This document shows, in pieces, positions 27,331 to 37,049 of a DNA stretch of 64,000 nucleotides (position 1 is the stretch's first letter; each line of letters opens with the position of its first letter). Both the position numbers and the translations under genes were made by a program. Origin of the DNA: Capilliphycus robustus (GTDB lineage: Bacteria; Cyanobacteriota; Cyanobacteriia; Cyanobacteriales; Microcoleaceae); NCBI RefSeq assembly GCF_034932365.1, contig NZ_JAYGHR010000002.1, positions 62,001 to 126,000 of the forward strand, in the 5' to 3' direction. Under the pieces are notes generated by a model. The model saw only the letters and a list, made by a program, of their open reading frames with translations, was not told where the DNA came from and did not search any database.

Positions 27331-27537
27331 TTAACATCGTTGAACCCTTGAGCTTCGTAATCATACCATCTACCGAGTGAATTGAACCGTTAGAAGCGTC
27401 AGTCATGTATTCAGAAGCAGGGCTAGAAAACCGAGGGGAGCAGTTTCAGGAAAAATTGCATAAGTTCCCATAGGGTGAGAGATAAGTAAGTATGTAAGAG
27501 CCATCTGTTCATCTACCCTAATTGGAAACTCTCTATT

Positions 27538-28770
27538 ATGTCGAACAATTTTGAAAAGAAATTTAATAAATTTTTTCAACAACAAAACCTTCGGAAAAAC
27601 AAGCAACTAAAGTCAATCCGTTTAGATGCTATTTTCAAAAAAATTAAGAATTTCAGCCGGACTCAATTCAAGAATATATTAATTTTCTTGTCTATCCTGT
27701 TCCTAATCATTTTTCAATCCTATATCCCGACAAGATACAATTCATCTAGTGATTTGATTACTTACCTAGTCAATAACCCGACACCTCCGTTTGCCTCATC
27801 ACCCTGGCCTTGGAAAGAACATCAAACGATTCATCCCATCATTAGTAGCCTTACACCCGATGTTGAAACAAGTATTAAATCAGTTGCTCAATATATTGCT
27901 CAACATGAAACCGATCCCTATTTGCAAGTTAAAGCTATACATGATTATGTAATCAGTAGAGTCACTTATGATTTAGATGTACTTCAAACCGGAATACGAC
28001 CTTCTCAGGATGCACAAACTGTTTTTGTTACTCACAAAGCCGTCTGTGAAGGCTATGCCAATCTTTTTAAAGAACTTGGACGAGCGATAGGATTAGATGT
28101 TGTTTATATAACAGGAAAAATTCGTCAAGATTTGGCTCCTATAGATTTGATTCCCACAGCTTTTTGGTTACTCCAATCGAATTATGATTGGACACTTCAT
28201 GCTTGGAATGCTGTCAAAATTGAAGGAAACTGGCAATTAGTTGATACCACATGGGATGACACAAGTTTAAAGGATTTATATAGTACGGATTATTTGATGC
28301 TTCCTCCTGAACTAATGATTATTAGTCACTTACCTTTAATACAAGGTTGGCAACTTTTACGCCATTCAAAAAATTACCAATCTTTTGAGAATAAACCCAT
28401 TTTAACTCCTCAGTTTTTTTCTCAAGGCTTGACCATGATTTCCCCCGATGAGTATCAAACAACCCTTGAAAAAAATGCTGTGATTGAATTAAGATCTTTG
28501 GCTCAAGAACCCCCAAAAATAGGAGCTTTATTTTCAAAAATAAATGAATCTAGTTTTTTAGTTTGGGATTTACTATTGAGTAATTCATCCAATCAACATC
28601 AACAGCTAAAAGCCTGTCGAACTCAGACAGAGTATTCAAAGATTCGGCTTTATTGTCAATTTCCAGAACCGGGAGAATATCAAGTTTTACTGTTCAGTCT
28701 TGCTCCTGAAAATCATTCTCTTAATCGAAAAATAACTCGGATAGGTCAGCTAAAGTTTCGATCTCTATAA
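27538..28770 (+). CDS. Transglutaminase-like domain protein with N-terminal membrane anchor
   Basis: 410 residues. A transmembrane helix (about 46-62, NILIFLSILFLIIFQ) follows a basic cytoplasmic start. The periplasm-facing domain is a transglutaminase/kyphoscoliosis-peptidase-like fold with a complete triad: Cys170 in HKAVCEGYANLFKELG, His221 in WTLHAWNAVKIEGNW, and Asp236 in LVDTTWDD. Such bacterial proteins are thought to act as peptidases or cross-linkers on envelope proteins or peptidoglycan peptides; the substrate is unknown. The C-terminal third looks like a beta-sandwich. It stands alone with no linked operon. Confidence 0.82.
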   Translation: MSNNFEKKFNKFFQQQNLRKNKQLKSIRLDAIFKKIKNFSRTQFKNILIFLSILFLIIFQSYIPTRYNSSSDLITYLVNNPTPPFASSPWPWKEHQTIHPIISSLTPDVETSIKSVAQYIAQHETDPYLQVKAIHDYVISRVTYDLDVLQTGIRPSQDAQTVFVTHKAVCEGYANLFKELGRAIGLDVVYITGKIRQDLAPIDLIPTAFWLLQSNYDWTLHAWNAVKIEGNWQLVDTTWDDTSLKDLYSTDYLMLPPELMIISHLPLIQGWQLLRHSKNYQSFENKPILTPQFFSQGLTMISPDEYQTTLEKNAVIELRSLAQEPPKIGALFSKINESSFLVWDLLLSNSSNQHQQLKACRTQTEYSKIRLYCQFPEPGEYQVLLFSLAPENHSLNRKITRIGQLKFRSL

Positions 28771-29141
28771 TTGCAAGACTCAACTTTTTCCTGTACCTTG
28801 ACGAGCAATCAGTCCACATCTACTCAAAATTTAATCAAACTAAAAATTGAACGATAACGGGTTCAAATTAAAAGGGGGAAAAGCAACCAATATACCCGTC
28901 AACCAGCAGAAGACTTTTATGGATAGCAACTGTCTAATGCAAGCCATACCCCTACTCGGACAACTCCTAGAAGTGTGAAGACGGTGGTTTGGGATGATGG
29001 ATATGCAAATATCCGCCCTACCCCCTAACCCGATCAACATCCGTATAAATCAAACTATCTCATCACTCTGTCTTGAGTAGTGGTATACTCAAAATCAATA
29101 ATTATCCCTCAAGGTATTTAGCAGTATTCAAACCTACGCAA
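28771..29141. other. Intergenic region, no gene seen
   Basis: AT-rich at first, then a stretch with no supported reading frame and no clear repeat. I see nothing firm here. Confidence 0.4.
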
Positions 29142-29207
29142 CTATAAACGAGCAATTCCCCGTTTGAAAGCTGCGATCGCCGCCTGGGTTCTATCATTGA
29201 CATTCAA
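29142..29207 (-). pseudogene. Tail of a LuxR/NarL-type response regulator
   Basis: The minus strand reads LNVNDRTQAAIAAFKRGIAR then L and a stop at 29142. This matches the recognition-helix end of the HTH domain in cyanobacterial NarL-type regulators. Upstream the frame is closed within four codons, so only about 22 codons remain. Confidence 0.5.
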
Positions 29208-29294
29208 TAGGAAGTGTTAGAGCATCGCACAACATCATCACAAAACTTCAGCTTGAATTCAAGGTTGATTGTTGAATGGCGATCGCCTAATATT

Positions 29295-30905
29295 CTACCC
29301 TATTTTTGTTTGCCAATTCATTGCATAACTTTGAATTTGATCTGCTTGATCAAGACCATTGATAATTTTACGCGCACTCCAGAAATCAACATGGTTATTT
29401 GAAATATAATCATCCAGTTTTACACCCGTAAAGATACCCCGTTTCATGCCATCAACTAGGATAAACAGTGAAAGATCGGGACGCATGACGAGATCGGGTT
29501 CGTTAACTAAATCCAACCCCAAAACATCCGAATATTTCCGATAATTGTAATCCCACGTTAGCTGCACATATCCCCGTCCGTAGTAGGGATAATAACGTAG
29601 GGTTTGGCGGTGATTTTCTCCTGCGGGTTCGCCCAAATAATAGGATTCTTTTACAGGTTGGAAACTCTCTGCTGTTTCATGTTGAACCGTTGCGATGATA
29701 TAAGCAATTTGAGCTTGAGAGCTAATATTTTGGCGATAAGCTTCTTGGATAATTGCCTCAACTGCTGCTTGTTTATCGCCGCCTTTCCAATGGGGTAATA
29801 TTCCTACACTGGGTTTAGCATCAAGTAACGCTTTAGCCGTTGTTGCTCCTAAAACATCTCCGCCACTCAGTTGACGACTGACTTTAAATTTCCTCAAAGC
29901 TGCTTGTGTTTTCGGCCCGTAAATTCCATCAACATCTTCTAACAGATGATTCGCCCGTAAAATGGTCTGAATTTCTGCACAAAATAGTTTGTCTTCAACC
30001 AACAAACCGGAGTTAATATCATCAAAAGTAATCGATAGGTTTTGGTCAATTACATCTTGAAGTGTTAGACTAGATGGTTCGTCAGAACCTCCACGAGACT
30101 GTCCAGAATTTAATTGATCGAGTTTAGTTTGGGTGACAAAACCGACAGTTCCATCAACTTGTAAACCTTGTTCAGCTTGAAATTTTCGGACGGCTGCATC
30201 GGTTTGTTTTCCAAAGATACCATCTGCTGTTATTGCAATTCCAACCTTGGCTAAATCTTCTTGAAGTTGGCGAACTCGTTCTCCCTGCATCGGAGGAATA
30301 ACTAATCGCAAATTCCCGTCTTTATCGCTGCTAAAAGGGGCTGAATTAATGCCGGGAGGGAGAAAACTTACATGAAGGTGATTGTCGTGTCCAAAGTAAG
30401 ATTCTACTCCTTTAATGTCCGGGTCATTAAACAGAATAACCTTCACACCCAAAATAGGATTATTGTGAATTAAATTGACTAATTGTTGAGTGCGATCGCG
30501 AGAGTATTTACTATCATACCAAGTGAGGGGAATTTCTTCGTCAGTGTTAGCAACGGGAGCAATATCAACATCAAGTCCATGCTGATGAGAACTATGAGGT
30601 TCCATTAACCCACCGTTGGGAAGGCTAATATTTCCGATGCCAATTCGAGGCTTTTTATAGAGTTTTGCCCACTCGTTACAGATGGATATAATCGCTTGAA
30701 TTACTTCTGAATGACCGTAACATTTATCAGGATGTCCGTAACATTCATAGCCTTCTCCACTGGCAGGCATTTGTTGAAAAATACCTCGCGATCCCCAACT
30801 CAACTGTTCGAGTTCTTCTGCGGTAAAACCAATAGGTGCGGTGCAGGCTGTGTGGTCATGTTCTGAAGTTTCAGAGCGGTGGTTTGGGTTGATTTCTAAT
30901 ACCAT
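29295..30905 (-). CDS. Peptidoglycan hydrolase: MepA-type peptidase, two PG-binding domains, GH19-like domain
   Basis: 536 residues, with AAGGAGA before the ATG. Residues about 25-185 are a LAS-type penicillin-insensitive murein endopeptidase: zinc ligands His107 and Asp114 in SSHQHGLDVDI and His178 in HDNHLHVSF. Two peptidoglycan-binding repeats follow (about 205-265, with ADGIFGKQTDAAVRKFQ; about 310-365, with DVDGIYGPKTQAALRKFK). The last 160 residues (IATVQHETAESFQPVKESYY, YYGRGYVQLTWDYNYRKYSD) resemble a GH19 chitinase/lysozyme. It therefore carries both peptide- and glycan-cutting domains. No signal peptide is seen, so it would need lysis or a special exporter. Phage-lysin or effector use is possible. 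Confidence 0.85.
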   Translation of the reverse strand: MVLEINPNHRSETSEHDHTACTAPIGFTAEELEQLSWGSRGIFQQMPASGEGYECYGHPDKCYGHSEVIQAIISICNEWAKLYKKPRIGIGNISLPNGGLMEPHSSHQHGLDVDIAPVANTDEEIPLTWYDSKYSRDRTQQLVNLIHNNPILGVKVILFNDPDIKGVESYFGHDNHLHVSFLPPGINSAPFSSDKDGNLRLVIPPMQGERVRQLQEDLAKVGIAITADGIFGKQTDAAVRKFQAEQGLQVDGTVGFVTQTKLDQLNSGQSRGGSDEPSSLTLQDVIDQNLSITFDDINSGLLVEDKLFCAEIQTILRANHLLEDVDGIYGPKTQAALRKFKVSRQLSGGDVLGATTAKALLDAKPSVGILPHWKGGDKQAAVEAIIQEAYRQNISSQAQIAYIIATVQHETAESFQPVKESYYLGEPAGENHRQTLRYYPYYGRGYVQLTWDYNYRKYSDVLGLDLVNEPDLVMRPDLSLFILVDGMKRGIFTGVKLDDYISNNHVDFWSARKIINGLDQADQIQSYAMNWQTKIG

Positions 30906-31213
30906 TGTTGTCTCCTTGTTTTAGTTTTATTTGCTGTTTTAAAGACCGCTTTTAGGAAGGCGATCTTCGCCAATGCCAACGGGAAAATAACGGAATGATT
31001 AACATAACAACTCTTGACGGCTTGAGTGCGATCGAAGTGAAATCATTTTGGCGATCGCGTTTTTGAAGTCCTAATCGGGTTTACTTAGATGGATTGTCTT
31101 GTCGGCGATTACACTTACTTCTAAACTAATAATAAATAAGAGTGCGATCACCCAATTCAATTACTATAATCCCCGAAATACAGGTATTTTTTGATGGTGT
31201 ACCTAGTTTAACC
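30906..31213. other. Intergenic region with HIP1-like sites
   Basis: Contains GCGATCGCGT near 31052 and related short sites. I found no supported gene or clear terminator. Confidence 0.4.
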
Positions 31214-32482
31214 TTACTCAGATATAGGCTCAAAATCATACCCATATTTAGAGCGAGATTTGGAATTAGGTTGAATCTTGACAAGTTGGATGTTCTGATC
31301 GCGATCGCCGAATTGATTAAACTTAACTTCCCCTGTTTCACCCTTTGCTGTAAAGTCCTTTGAACGAAAGCTTTGAGCTAATCCTTCACGGGTGGGATTA
31401 TTTTTAAGTCCTTCAATCAAAGCTATAGTAGCATCGTAAGACATTGCAGTTCGCCAGTTAACATCTGCTTTCCAAAGCTCCCTCGAAGTTTCGGGAAAAT
31501 CGGTCTGGGAAGCTAAAATGTGCCACGGGACAGCAACAACCATCTCACCTGCATCTGCTCCACCATCTTTTAATGTTTTAGGTGTATAAACATCGTCACC
31601 ACCCAAGAGGGGAAGTCGTTGTTTGTTTGCTTTTACGACTTTAAGGGTATCGTCTAGTTCTGCTGTATTTGGCAGTAATACTAGCACCTCAGCACCACTC
31701 TCAATAGATTGTTCTACACTTTGATCTGCATTAAAATTGGGATCGGATAAGTCAAATATTAACTTGCTTGATACTTCTCCTCCTTGTTTACGAAGAAACT
31801 TCACAAACTCCGACTTTAGGGATTCGCTATAGTCACTTTGGGAGTTATAGAAAACCGATGCGTTTTTCTTCTCTAATTGCTTCTGCATATAGTCTGCTAA
31901 TGCTTTTGCTGCTACAGAATCATTGGGAACAGTACGAAAGATGTAGTCACCGGAACCTGTTAACTTAACAGAGGTACTGGTAGGGGAAACAGCCACCAGT
32001 TTTCCGGCTTGATAAACTTTTCCTGTTGCTAAGGTAACATCACTGGCATAATGTCCTACAACTCCTAGTACGTCAGGATTTTTGACTAACTCTTCAGCAA
32101 TTTGCTTGGCAGTATCGGGTTTGTTGTTATCATCAGCGATTAAGATTCGCAATGGGACTTTATTAATACCCCCGGCTTCGTTAATTTCCTTTTGAGCTTG
32201 AGCGACTCCACGCAGGATTTCTAAGGAGCCGTTGACATCGCTGCTAATAGGAACTGATACTGCAATCGTGTATGGTGGTAATTGTTGATCTACTTTTTGT
32301 TGAGCTTCGACTTTAGCATTATTTAGGTAAATTCGGGCTTCTGGGTCATTCAGGTTTTCATTCAGGTAAGTGCTTAGGTCTTTTACAGCTTGCTCAAAAT
32401 TACCAACCGCGATCGCTTCGACTCCAGCCAGCTTATTAGAATTTGTCAGGGTTGGTACTAGGATTTTGTCACCCATGCTCAT
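31214..32482 (-). CDS. Receptor-like ligand-binding protein (Peripla_BP_6 type) without signal peptide
   Basis: 422 residues. A short helical, TPR-like start (VEAIAVGNFEQAVKDLSTYL) is followed by a two-lobed branched-chain amino acid-binding-protein fold: TIAVSVPISSDVNGSLEILR, GVVGHYASDVTLATGKVYQ, LVAVSPTSTSVKL, MSYDATIALIEGLK. No secretion signal or lipobox is visible, so it is probably cytoplasmic or held by its partner. Its ATG overlaps the stop of the caspase-STAND-WD40 gene by 4 bases (ATGA). This suggests the two are made together and that it supplies ligand sensing to the STAND switch. It is unlikely to serve an ABC transporter, none being nearby. Confidence 0.83.
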   Translation of the reverse strand: MSMGDKILVPTLTNSNKLAGVEAIAVGNFEQAVKDLSTYLNENLNDPEARIYLNNAKVEAQQKVDQQLPPYTIAVSVPISSDVNGSLEILRGVAQAQKEINEAGGINKVPLRILIADDNNKPDTAKQIAEELVKNPDVLGVVGHYASDVTLATGKVYQAGKLVAVSPTSTSVKLTGSGDYIFRTVPNDSVAAKALADYMQKQLEKKNASVFYNSQSDYSESLKSEFVKFLRKQGGEVSSKLIFDLSDPNFNADQSVEQSIESGAEVLVLLPNTAELDDTLKVVKANKQRLPLLGGDDVYTPKTLKDGGADAGEMVVAVPWHILASQTDFPETSRELWKADVNWRTAMSYDATIALIEGLKNNPTREGLAQSFRSKDFTAKGETGEVKFNQFGDRDQNIQLVKIQPNSKSRSKYGYDFEPISE

Positions 32483-35400
32483 TTCCCTTGCTTTTCAGGT
32501 TCATTAATACCGTCGCAGAGATGGCGATCGCTTGCATTTTCGGCTTTATTTTCTAGATAATCTCTTATCCAATAGCAACTTTGTTCAAGTAGTTCATCAA
32601 GTCCTCCTATCCGCCATAAATTTGCAGTACCGTTCTTGCCAAGAGTGACTATTATGCCACCATCAGCACTAAGACTTATACTATTGACTTCGCCTTGATC
32701 CTGATCTTTTAAAGTAATTAATAAATTTCCTGAAATATCCCATACAGAGATATTAGAAATATTAGAGGCTTCACCACTGTACTCATCGATATCCGCAATA
32801 GCTAATAAATTACCTTGACTATTAAGGCTGGTACTACTAAAAGAGTCATTAAAACCTTTAAACCTAACTAATTCCTTTTTCTTCCCACCCTCCAATTCAT
32901 TTAAGGTTATATTGCCTGCCTCTTGAGGATAATATTCACTAGATGGTGAATTGATTACTAAAAGTTTCCCATCCGAACCAAAAGCGATACGGTTAGTTCC
33001 ATCAAATTCATCATTAGGCTTTATCTTGTCTTTTAAAGTTTCCCAAGCTTTATTGTTTAAATTCAACAGATTGATAGTACCATCATTCTCCACAACAGCC
33101 AATTGCTGACCATCAGGACGAAAAATAAGCTGGCTAATTGTTTTTTCAAATTTCGGGGATTTATACAACTCTTTCCCATTTAGATCCAACAGGAGAATCG
33201 TACTATTTTTACCAACCGCAGCCAATTGCTGACCATCAGGGCTAAAAATGATTTGACTAATTTTACCTTGAAAATCTATAAATCGCTTCAACTCATTAGA
33301 ATTCAAATCTAATAGACGGACAGTGCCATCTTTTTCTACAACAGCTAGTTGCTTACCATCGGGACTAATACTAATACTTATTAAGTTTGGAATTTGGTTG
33401 AACTTTGCAACTCCCTTGTTTTCTCTGTCCCACAAGCGAATGGTATTATCATTACCTAGACTAGCAAATTGTTTGCCATTCGAGTTAGAAATAATCTCTC
33501 TAATATTACCTTGATGCCCATTCATCTCAAATTGCAAACCGTTTGAAAGACTTCCGATCTCAGATGGATCATAAACACTAATAATACCATCACCCTCTTG
33601 ACCAATAATCAGATTACCATTGGCATCAAAAATGATACTTGAAGCGCTGCTTATCGAGGTAAAATCATTCCATGATTTATTATCTAAACTGCCTACGCTG
33701 GCACGACTCATGTCTACTCCCTCTAAAGCTGCCAAAGATTGACCATTAGGACTAAGGACAAAATTACCTAAGATAGAGCCAAATAACACCCCAACGAAAT
33801 CTTTGAACTCCGCCACCTTTTCTCCAGTCATAAAATCTGACAAGCGGAGGATATCGTCCGATTGATTTGCTACAATTAACTGGTTTTTAGAGTTAAAGTT
33901 AATACCACTGAAATTGTCTTGAGATTTTTTTAATAGCTTGGGTTGATCCCCCGATAAGTTCCATAGGTGAACAGTTTCTTCTGTCTCATCATTCTTCTTA
34001 AGTATTCCACTAACATAGGCTATAAGCTTCTTACCATCAGGACTGAAACCAATTCCACGCTCATGTACTTCGGAATAAGAAGAGTGCGGGATCAACGCTT
34101 CAAACTTTGGTGGTTCTTCCTGTGTTCCGTCCAAGTTCCACAGGCGAACAGTCCCTTGCTCGTCAATTGTTGCTAATAAGCGACTATGCTGATTAACATC
34201 AAGTTTTATTTCACCTTTATGTCCTGAGAATACTTTGGGTAATTTTTCTCCCTTCAAATTCTGTAAATGGACAATACCATCATTTCCTGCTATGGCAATC
34301 AGTAACCTACCATCAGGCGTAAAAAACATCTTTTTAAAGTCTTGAGGCACTTCTATGCGGTTACGTTCTTTAGTTACATAGAATATTTTTCGCAAAGTCT
34401 GTAACACTTGAAATTGAAGCTCACCGTCTGGCTTTACAAAAGGTATCTTACTTTCTGGCTTGAAAAAGGATAAGTATCCAGGCCAATCTTTAAGAGATTT
34501 CCCTGCTCGTAAGCTGTCAAGCAAGGCATTTAACTCTTGATTTGGTAAGTTCGCTTCTGCGGATTGTCTAGTAGCTCTGATTTGACCTATCACTATATTT
34601 CTCTGGAAGACTAAACCTGTACCTAACCCCAGCATGACTGCGATCACAATAGTCCAATTCCGACAAGTATTAAACTTTTTTCGCCCGATGCTACGTCGCA
34701 CAAACTCAGCTTCTAATTTGTTAAGCCAGTTATCATTAGAATTAAGTACCTTTTTCAACAAATCCAGACGGGGGTTAGCATTCCAAAGAAACCTTGCCTG
34801 TTGCTCCCTTTGCCACTCTTCAGCCGATGGAGTCAAGCGTCGTTGCAGAAGTAAACCTTCCTCATCCTTCTGCTTCCACATCAACAACTTTTGCCACCCC
34901 CGCACCAAAGCATCATGGGCAGGTTCGACATAAATATTCCCCTCAGCATTTTGTCCTATAACCAGTAAGCGTGCTTTCGTAAAACGCTCAATTACTTCTT
35001 TAACAAAATGAGTGTTCTCTGGCGGATATTCTAATTCTGATAACGGGACTCGTCTGCGGGCTAATTCACCTGCACCAATAGCAACCATCCGCAACATCAC
35101 ATGACGAATAATCTGGGCATAAGCTTCATCTTCTTTCACTAACGCTTCATATTCTTCATCAGCCCTTTGAGTCAGTGATTGAATTACCCCACCCAAGTCT
35201 TCATAATCCTTTTGAGTAAGCGTCCGCTCAATGATTAGCCCCTGGTTTTGTGCCTCTCGTTGTCGCTTTAAATATTTGAGATAAAGTTCACTCAAAGCAA
35301 AAGAAAGCAGGGGTAATGCTCCTGGCATATCTGCCACTTCATCAATTAATTGGTTTACCAATTCGGGAGGCTGAAAAAACATCACCCGTGCTTCTGCGGG

Positions 35401-36924
35401 CTTTTGAATAGCTTCGCGCAGTTCCCCTCTGGTCATCGGGGAGACAATAAATCGTCCGCTTTGCCAACGATTTTTTAGCTCAGTATTTTTGACGCTATAG
35501 CCTTTGGGGATAAACTTAAAGCCCACATCTCTGACTTGGGGTTCAAAATCAGAACGGAGGCTTAATACAACCCGTAATTTATCCCGATGGGCATCAATGG
35601 CTGTCAATATCTGTTGGAAAAACTCTTTGCGTACATCCTCATTTTGACAGAGAGTAATAATTTCTTCGCTTTGGTCAATAAATAGTAATAACTTAGAGTT
35701 GGGATTATTTTTAGCCCAAACCTCAATGCTCCAAGCCAGGTTCTTCTCCGGTTGTTGTGGCTGAATTTCTGAAAATTGAGCATCTTTCAAAGTATTATTT
35801 AATGCTTGCAAGGGAGTCTCACCGGGACGAATAGGGGGTATAACAAACCATTTCTCAGTCTGATTTTGACGTAATTGGGGAATTAATCCTGCTTTCACTA
35901 AACTAGATTTACCCGAACCGGAAGCACCCAACACGACTGTAAGAGCATGAGTTTTGACAAAATCCTGTAACTTTTTGACCTGTTCAGTTCTGCCAAAAAA
36001 CAATTCACTATGTTTCTCGTCAAAAGATTCTAAGCCTCGGTAGGGATTTTTTGAGGCATCTAATGGCGGTGCAGGTTTTAATTTCTCTGGTACAAAACCG
36101 GGTAAAGTAAAAATAAATTCGCCTCGGTCATGCTTTTGTAACGGCCAAAGTCCAGCCGTTTGCAATTCGCTATAACCATCTTGATCTATTAAACTATCCC
36201 GCAGATATAAATAAAGTTCCGGGGCTGTAATTACCCCATCTCCTGTTAAATCTGCTTTCATATCTTTCAAGCCATTAATCAAAGCTTTAGCAAAAGGAGA
36301 ATGCAGAGAATCAGGATCTATTCCGCGTTCATCAGTATAGTCTAAAGCTTCTTGATTATAAGCAGCAGAGGTAATAGCTTGCCAAGCAGGATAGCGAATA
36401 AAGCGGTCATAATGCTCTCGATGAATTGTTTCTAAATCTGGAATCACATTTCTACTACTAGACCAGCGAAAATTTCCCGCAAAGCAACAATCTAACATCA
36501 CCAATAAATGATGACATTCAAGTTGAGAAAGTGCTTCATTTAGCTTTTTCATGGGCAGGTAAGTTTCCCAGTTTCCCAAGTTAGCATCTTGAGGAATTAA
36601 AGCTCCTGCCGGCCCGTCTTCACTGTTGCGAGCAATGCCATGTCCGGCAAAGTAGAATAATAAGCGATCGCTCTCTGTTGGCTTAATTTTGTTGGGTAGA
36701 ATATCAAACAGGAGTTGATTGAGTGCTGCCAATGTTGTTTCACCGTGTTCGGGAAATAGGCGAACGACTTTTTGATAGTTGTATTCGTTTTCTAAAAGAT
36801 CTGCAACAGCTTTAGCATCATTAACTGCTGTTTTTAGTTGATGGATTCCATTTTGATAATTGTTGATACCGATAACAACAGCGATGTTGCGCTGAAAATT
36901 CGTTTGACTGAGTGACCAAACCAT
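32479..36924 (-). CDS. Caspase-like peptidase, STAND NTPase and WD40 repeat protein
   Basis: 1481 residues from the ATG at 36924 (GGAG 8 bases upstream); an earlier ATG at 36978 lacks a site. Residues 10-270 are a caspase-like domain with dyad His95 (FYFAGHGIA) and Cys147 (LDCCFAGNF) and an EF-hand-like loop, DLTGDGVITAPE, at 225-236. Residues 293-700 are a STAND-type NTPase: NPYRGLESFDEK, Walker A GASGSGKSS at 333-341, and Walker B LLLFIDQSEE. A single transmembrane helix follows (TIVIAVMLGLGTGLVF). The last 600 residues are WD40-like blades (FSPDGQQLAAVGK, NTIRLWDRE). The plan resembles NLR-type cell-death switches: blades sense, the STAND core oligomerises, the caspase cuts. Confidence 0.88.
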   Translation of the reverse strand: MVWSLSQTNFQRNIAVVIGINNYQNGIHQLKTAVNDAKAVADLLENEYNYQKVVRLFPEHGETTLAALNQLLFDILPNKIKPTESDRLLFYFAGHGIARNSEDGPAGALIPQDANLGNWETYLPMKKLNEALSQLECHHLLVMLDCCFAGNFRWSSSRNVIPDLETIHREHYDRFIRYPAWQAITSAAYNQEALDYTDERGIDPDSLHSPFAKALINGLKDMKADLTGDGVITAPELYLYLRDSLIDQDGYSELQTAGLWPLQKHDRGEFIFTLPGFVPEKLKPAPPLDASKNPYRGLESFDEKHSELFFGRTEQVKKLQDFVKTHALTVVLGASGSGKSSLVKAGLIPQLRQNQTEKWFVIPPIRPGETPLQALNNTLKDAQFSEIQPQQPEKNLAWSIEVWAKNNPNSKLLLFIDQSEEIITLCQNEDVRKEFFQQILTAIDAHRDKLRVVLSLRSDFEPQVRDVGFKFIPKGYSVKNTELKNRWQSGRFIVSPMTRGELREAIQKPAEARVMFFQPPELVNQLIDEVADMPGALPLLSFALSELYLKYLKRQREAQNQGLIIERTLTQKDYEDLGGVIQSLTQRADEEYEALVKEDEAYAQIIRHVMLRMVAIGAGELARRRVPLSELEYPPENTHFVKEVIERFTKARLLVIGQNAEGNIYVEPAHDALVRGWQKLLMWKQKDEEGLLLQRRLTPSAEEWQREQQARFLWNANPRLDLLKKVLNSNDNWLNKLEAEFVRRSIGRKKFNTCRNWTIVIAVMLGLGTGLVFQRNIVIGQIRATRQSAEANLPNQELNALLDSLRAGKSLKDWPGYLSFFKPESKIPFVKPDGELQFQVLQTLRKIFYVTKERNRIEVPQDFKKMFFTPDGRLLIAIAGNDGIVHLQNLKGEKLPKVFSGHKGEIKLDVNQHSRLLATIDEQGTVRLWNLDGTQEEPPKFEALIPHSSYSEVHERGIGFSPDGKKLIAYVSGILKKNDETEETVHLWNLSGDQPKLLKKSQDNFSGINFNSKNQLIVANQSDDILRLSDFMTGEKVAEFKDFVGVLFGSILGNFVLSPNGQSLAALEGVDMSRASVGSLDNKSWNDFTSISSASSIIFDANGNLIIGQEGDGIISVYDPSEIGSLSNGLQFEMNGHQGNIREIISNSNGKQFASLGNDNTIRLWDRENKGVAKFNQIPNLISISISPDGKQLAVVEKDGTVRLLDLNSNELKRFIDFQGKISQIIFSPDGQQLAAVGKNSTILLLDLNGKELYKSPKFEKTISQLIFRPDGQQLAVVENDGTINLLNLNNKAWETLKDKIKPNDEFDGTNRIAFGSDGKLLVINSPSSEYYPQEAGNITLNELEGGKKKELVRFKGFNDSFSSTSLNSQGNLLAIADIDEYSGEASNISNISVWDISGNLLITLKDQDQGEVNSISLSADGGIIVTLGKNGTANLWRIGGLDELLEQSCYWIRDYLENKAENASDRHLCDGINEPEKQGK

Positions 36925-37049
36925 TACTGATTCTCCAAATGACTTAAAAACCTGAAACTTGAGGGAATATAAAAACAAAGACTTGCTTAAAGAATCAGCC
37001 GTTGAGATGCACCTTAAATTTAAACTTACGGCTGACTTACTTTCAGGTA

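Noticed and set aside
31126..31363. Overlapping 71- and 73-codon frames on both strands at the end of the receptor gene
   Set aside because: Shadows of the receptor-like gene's 3' end.
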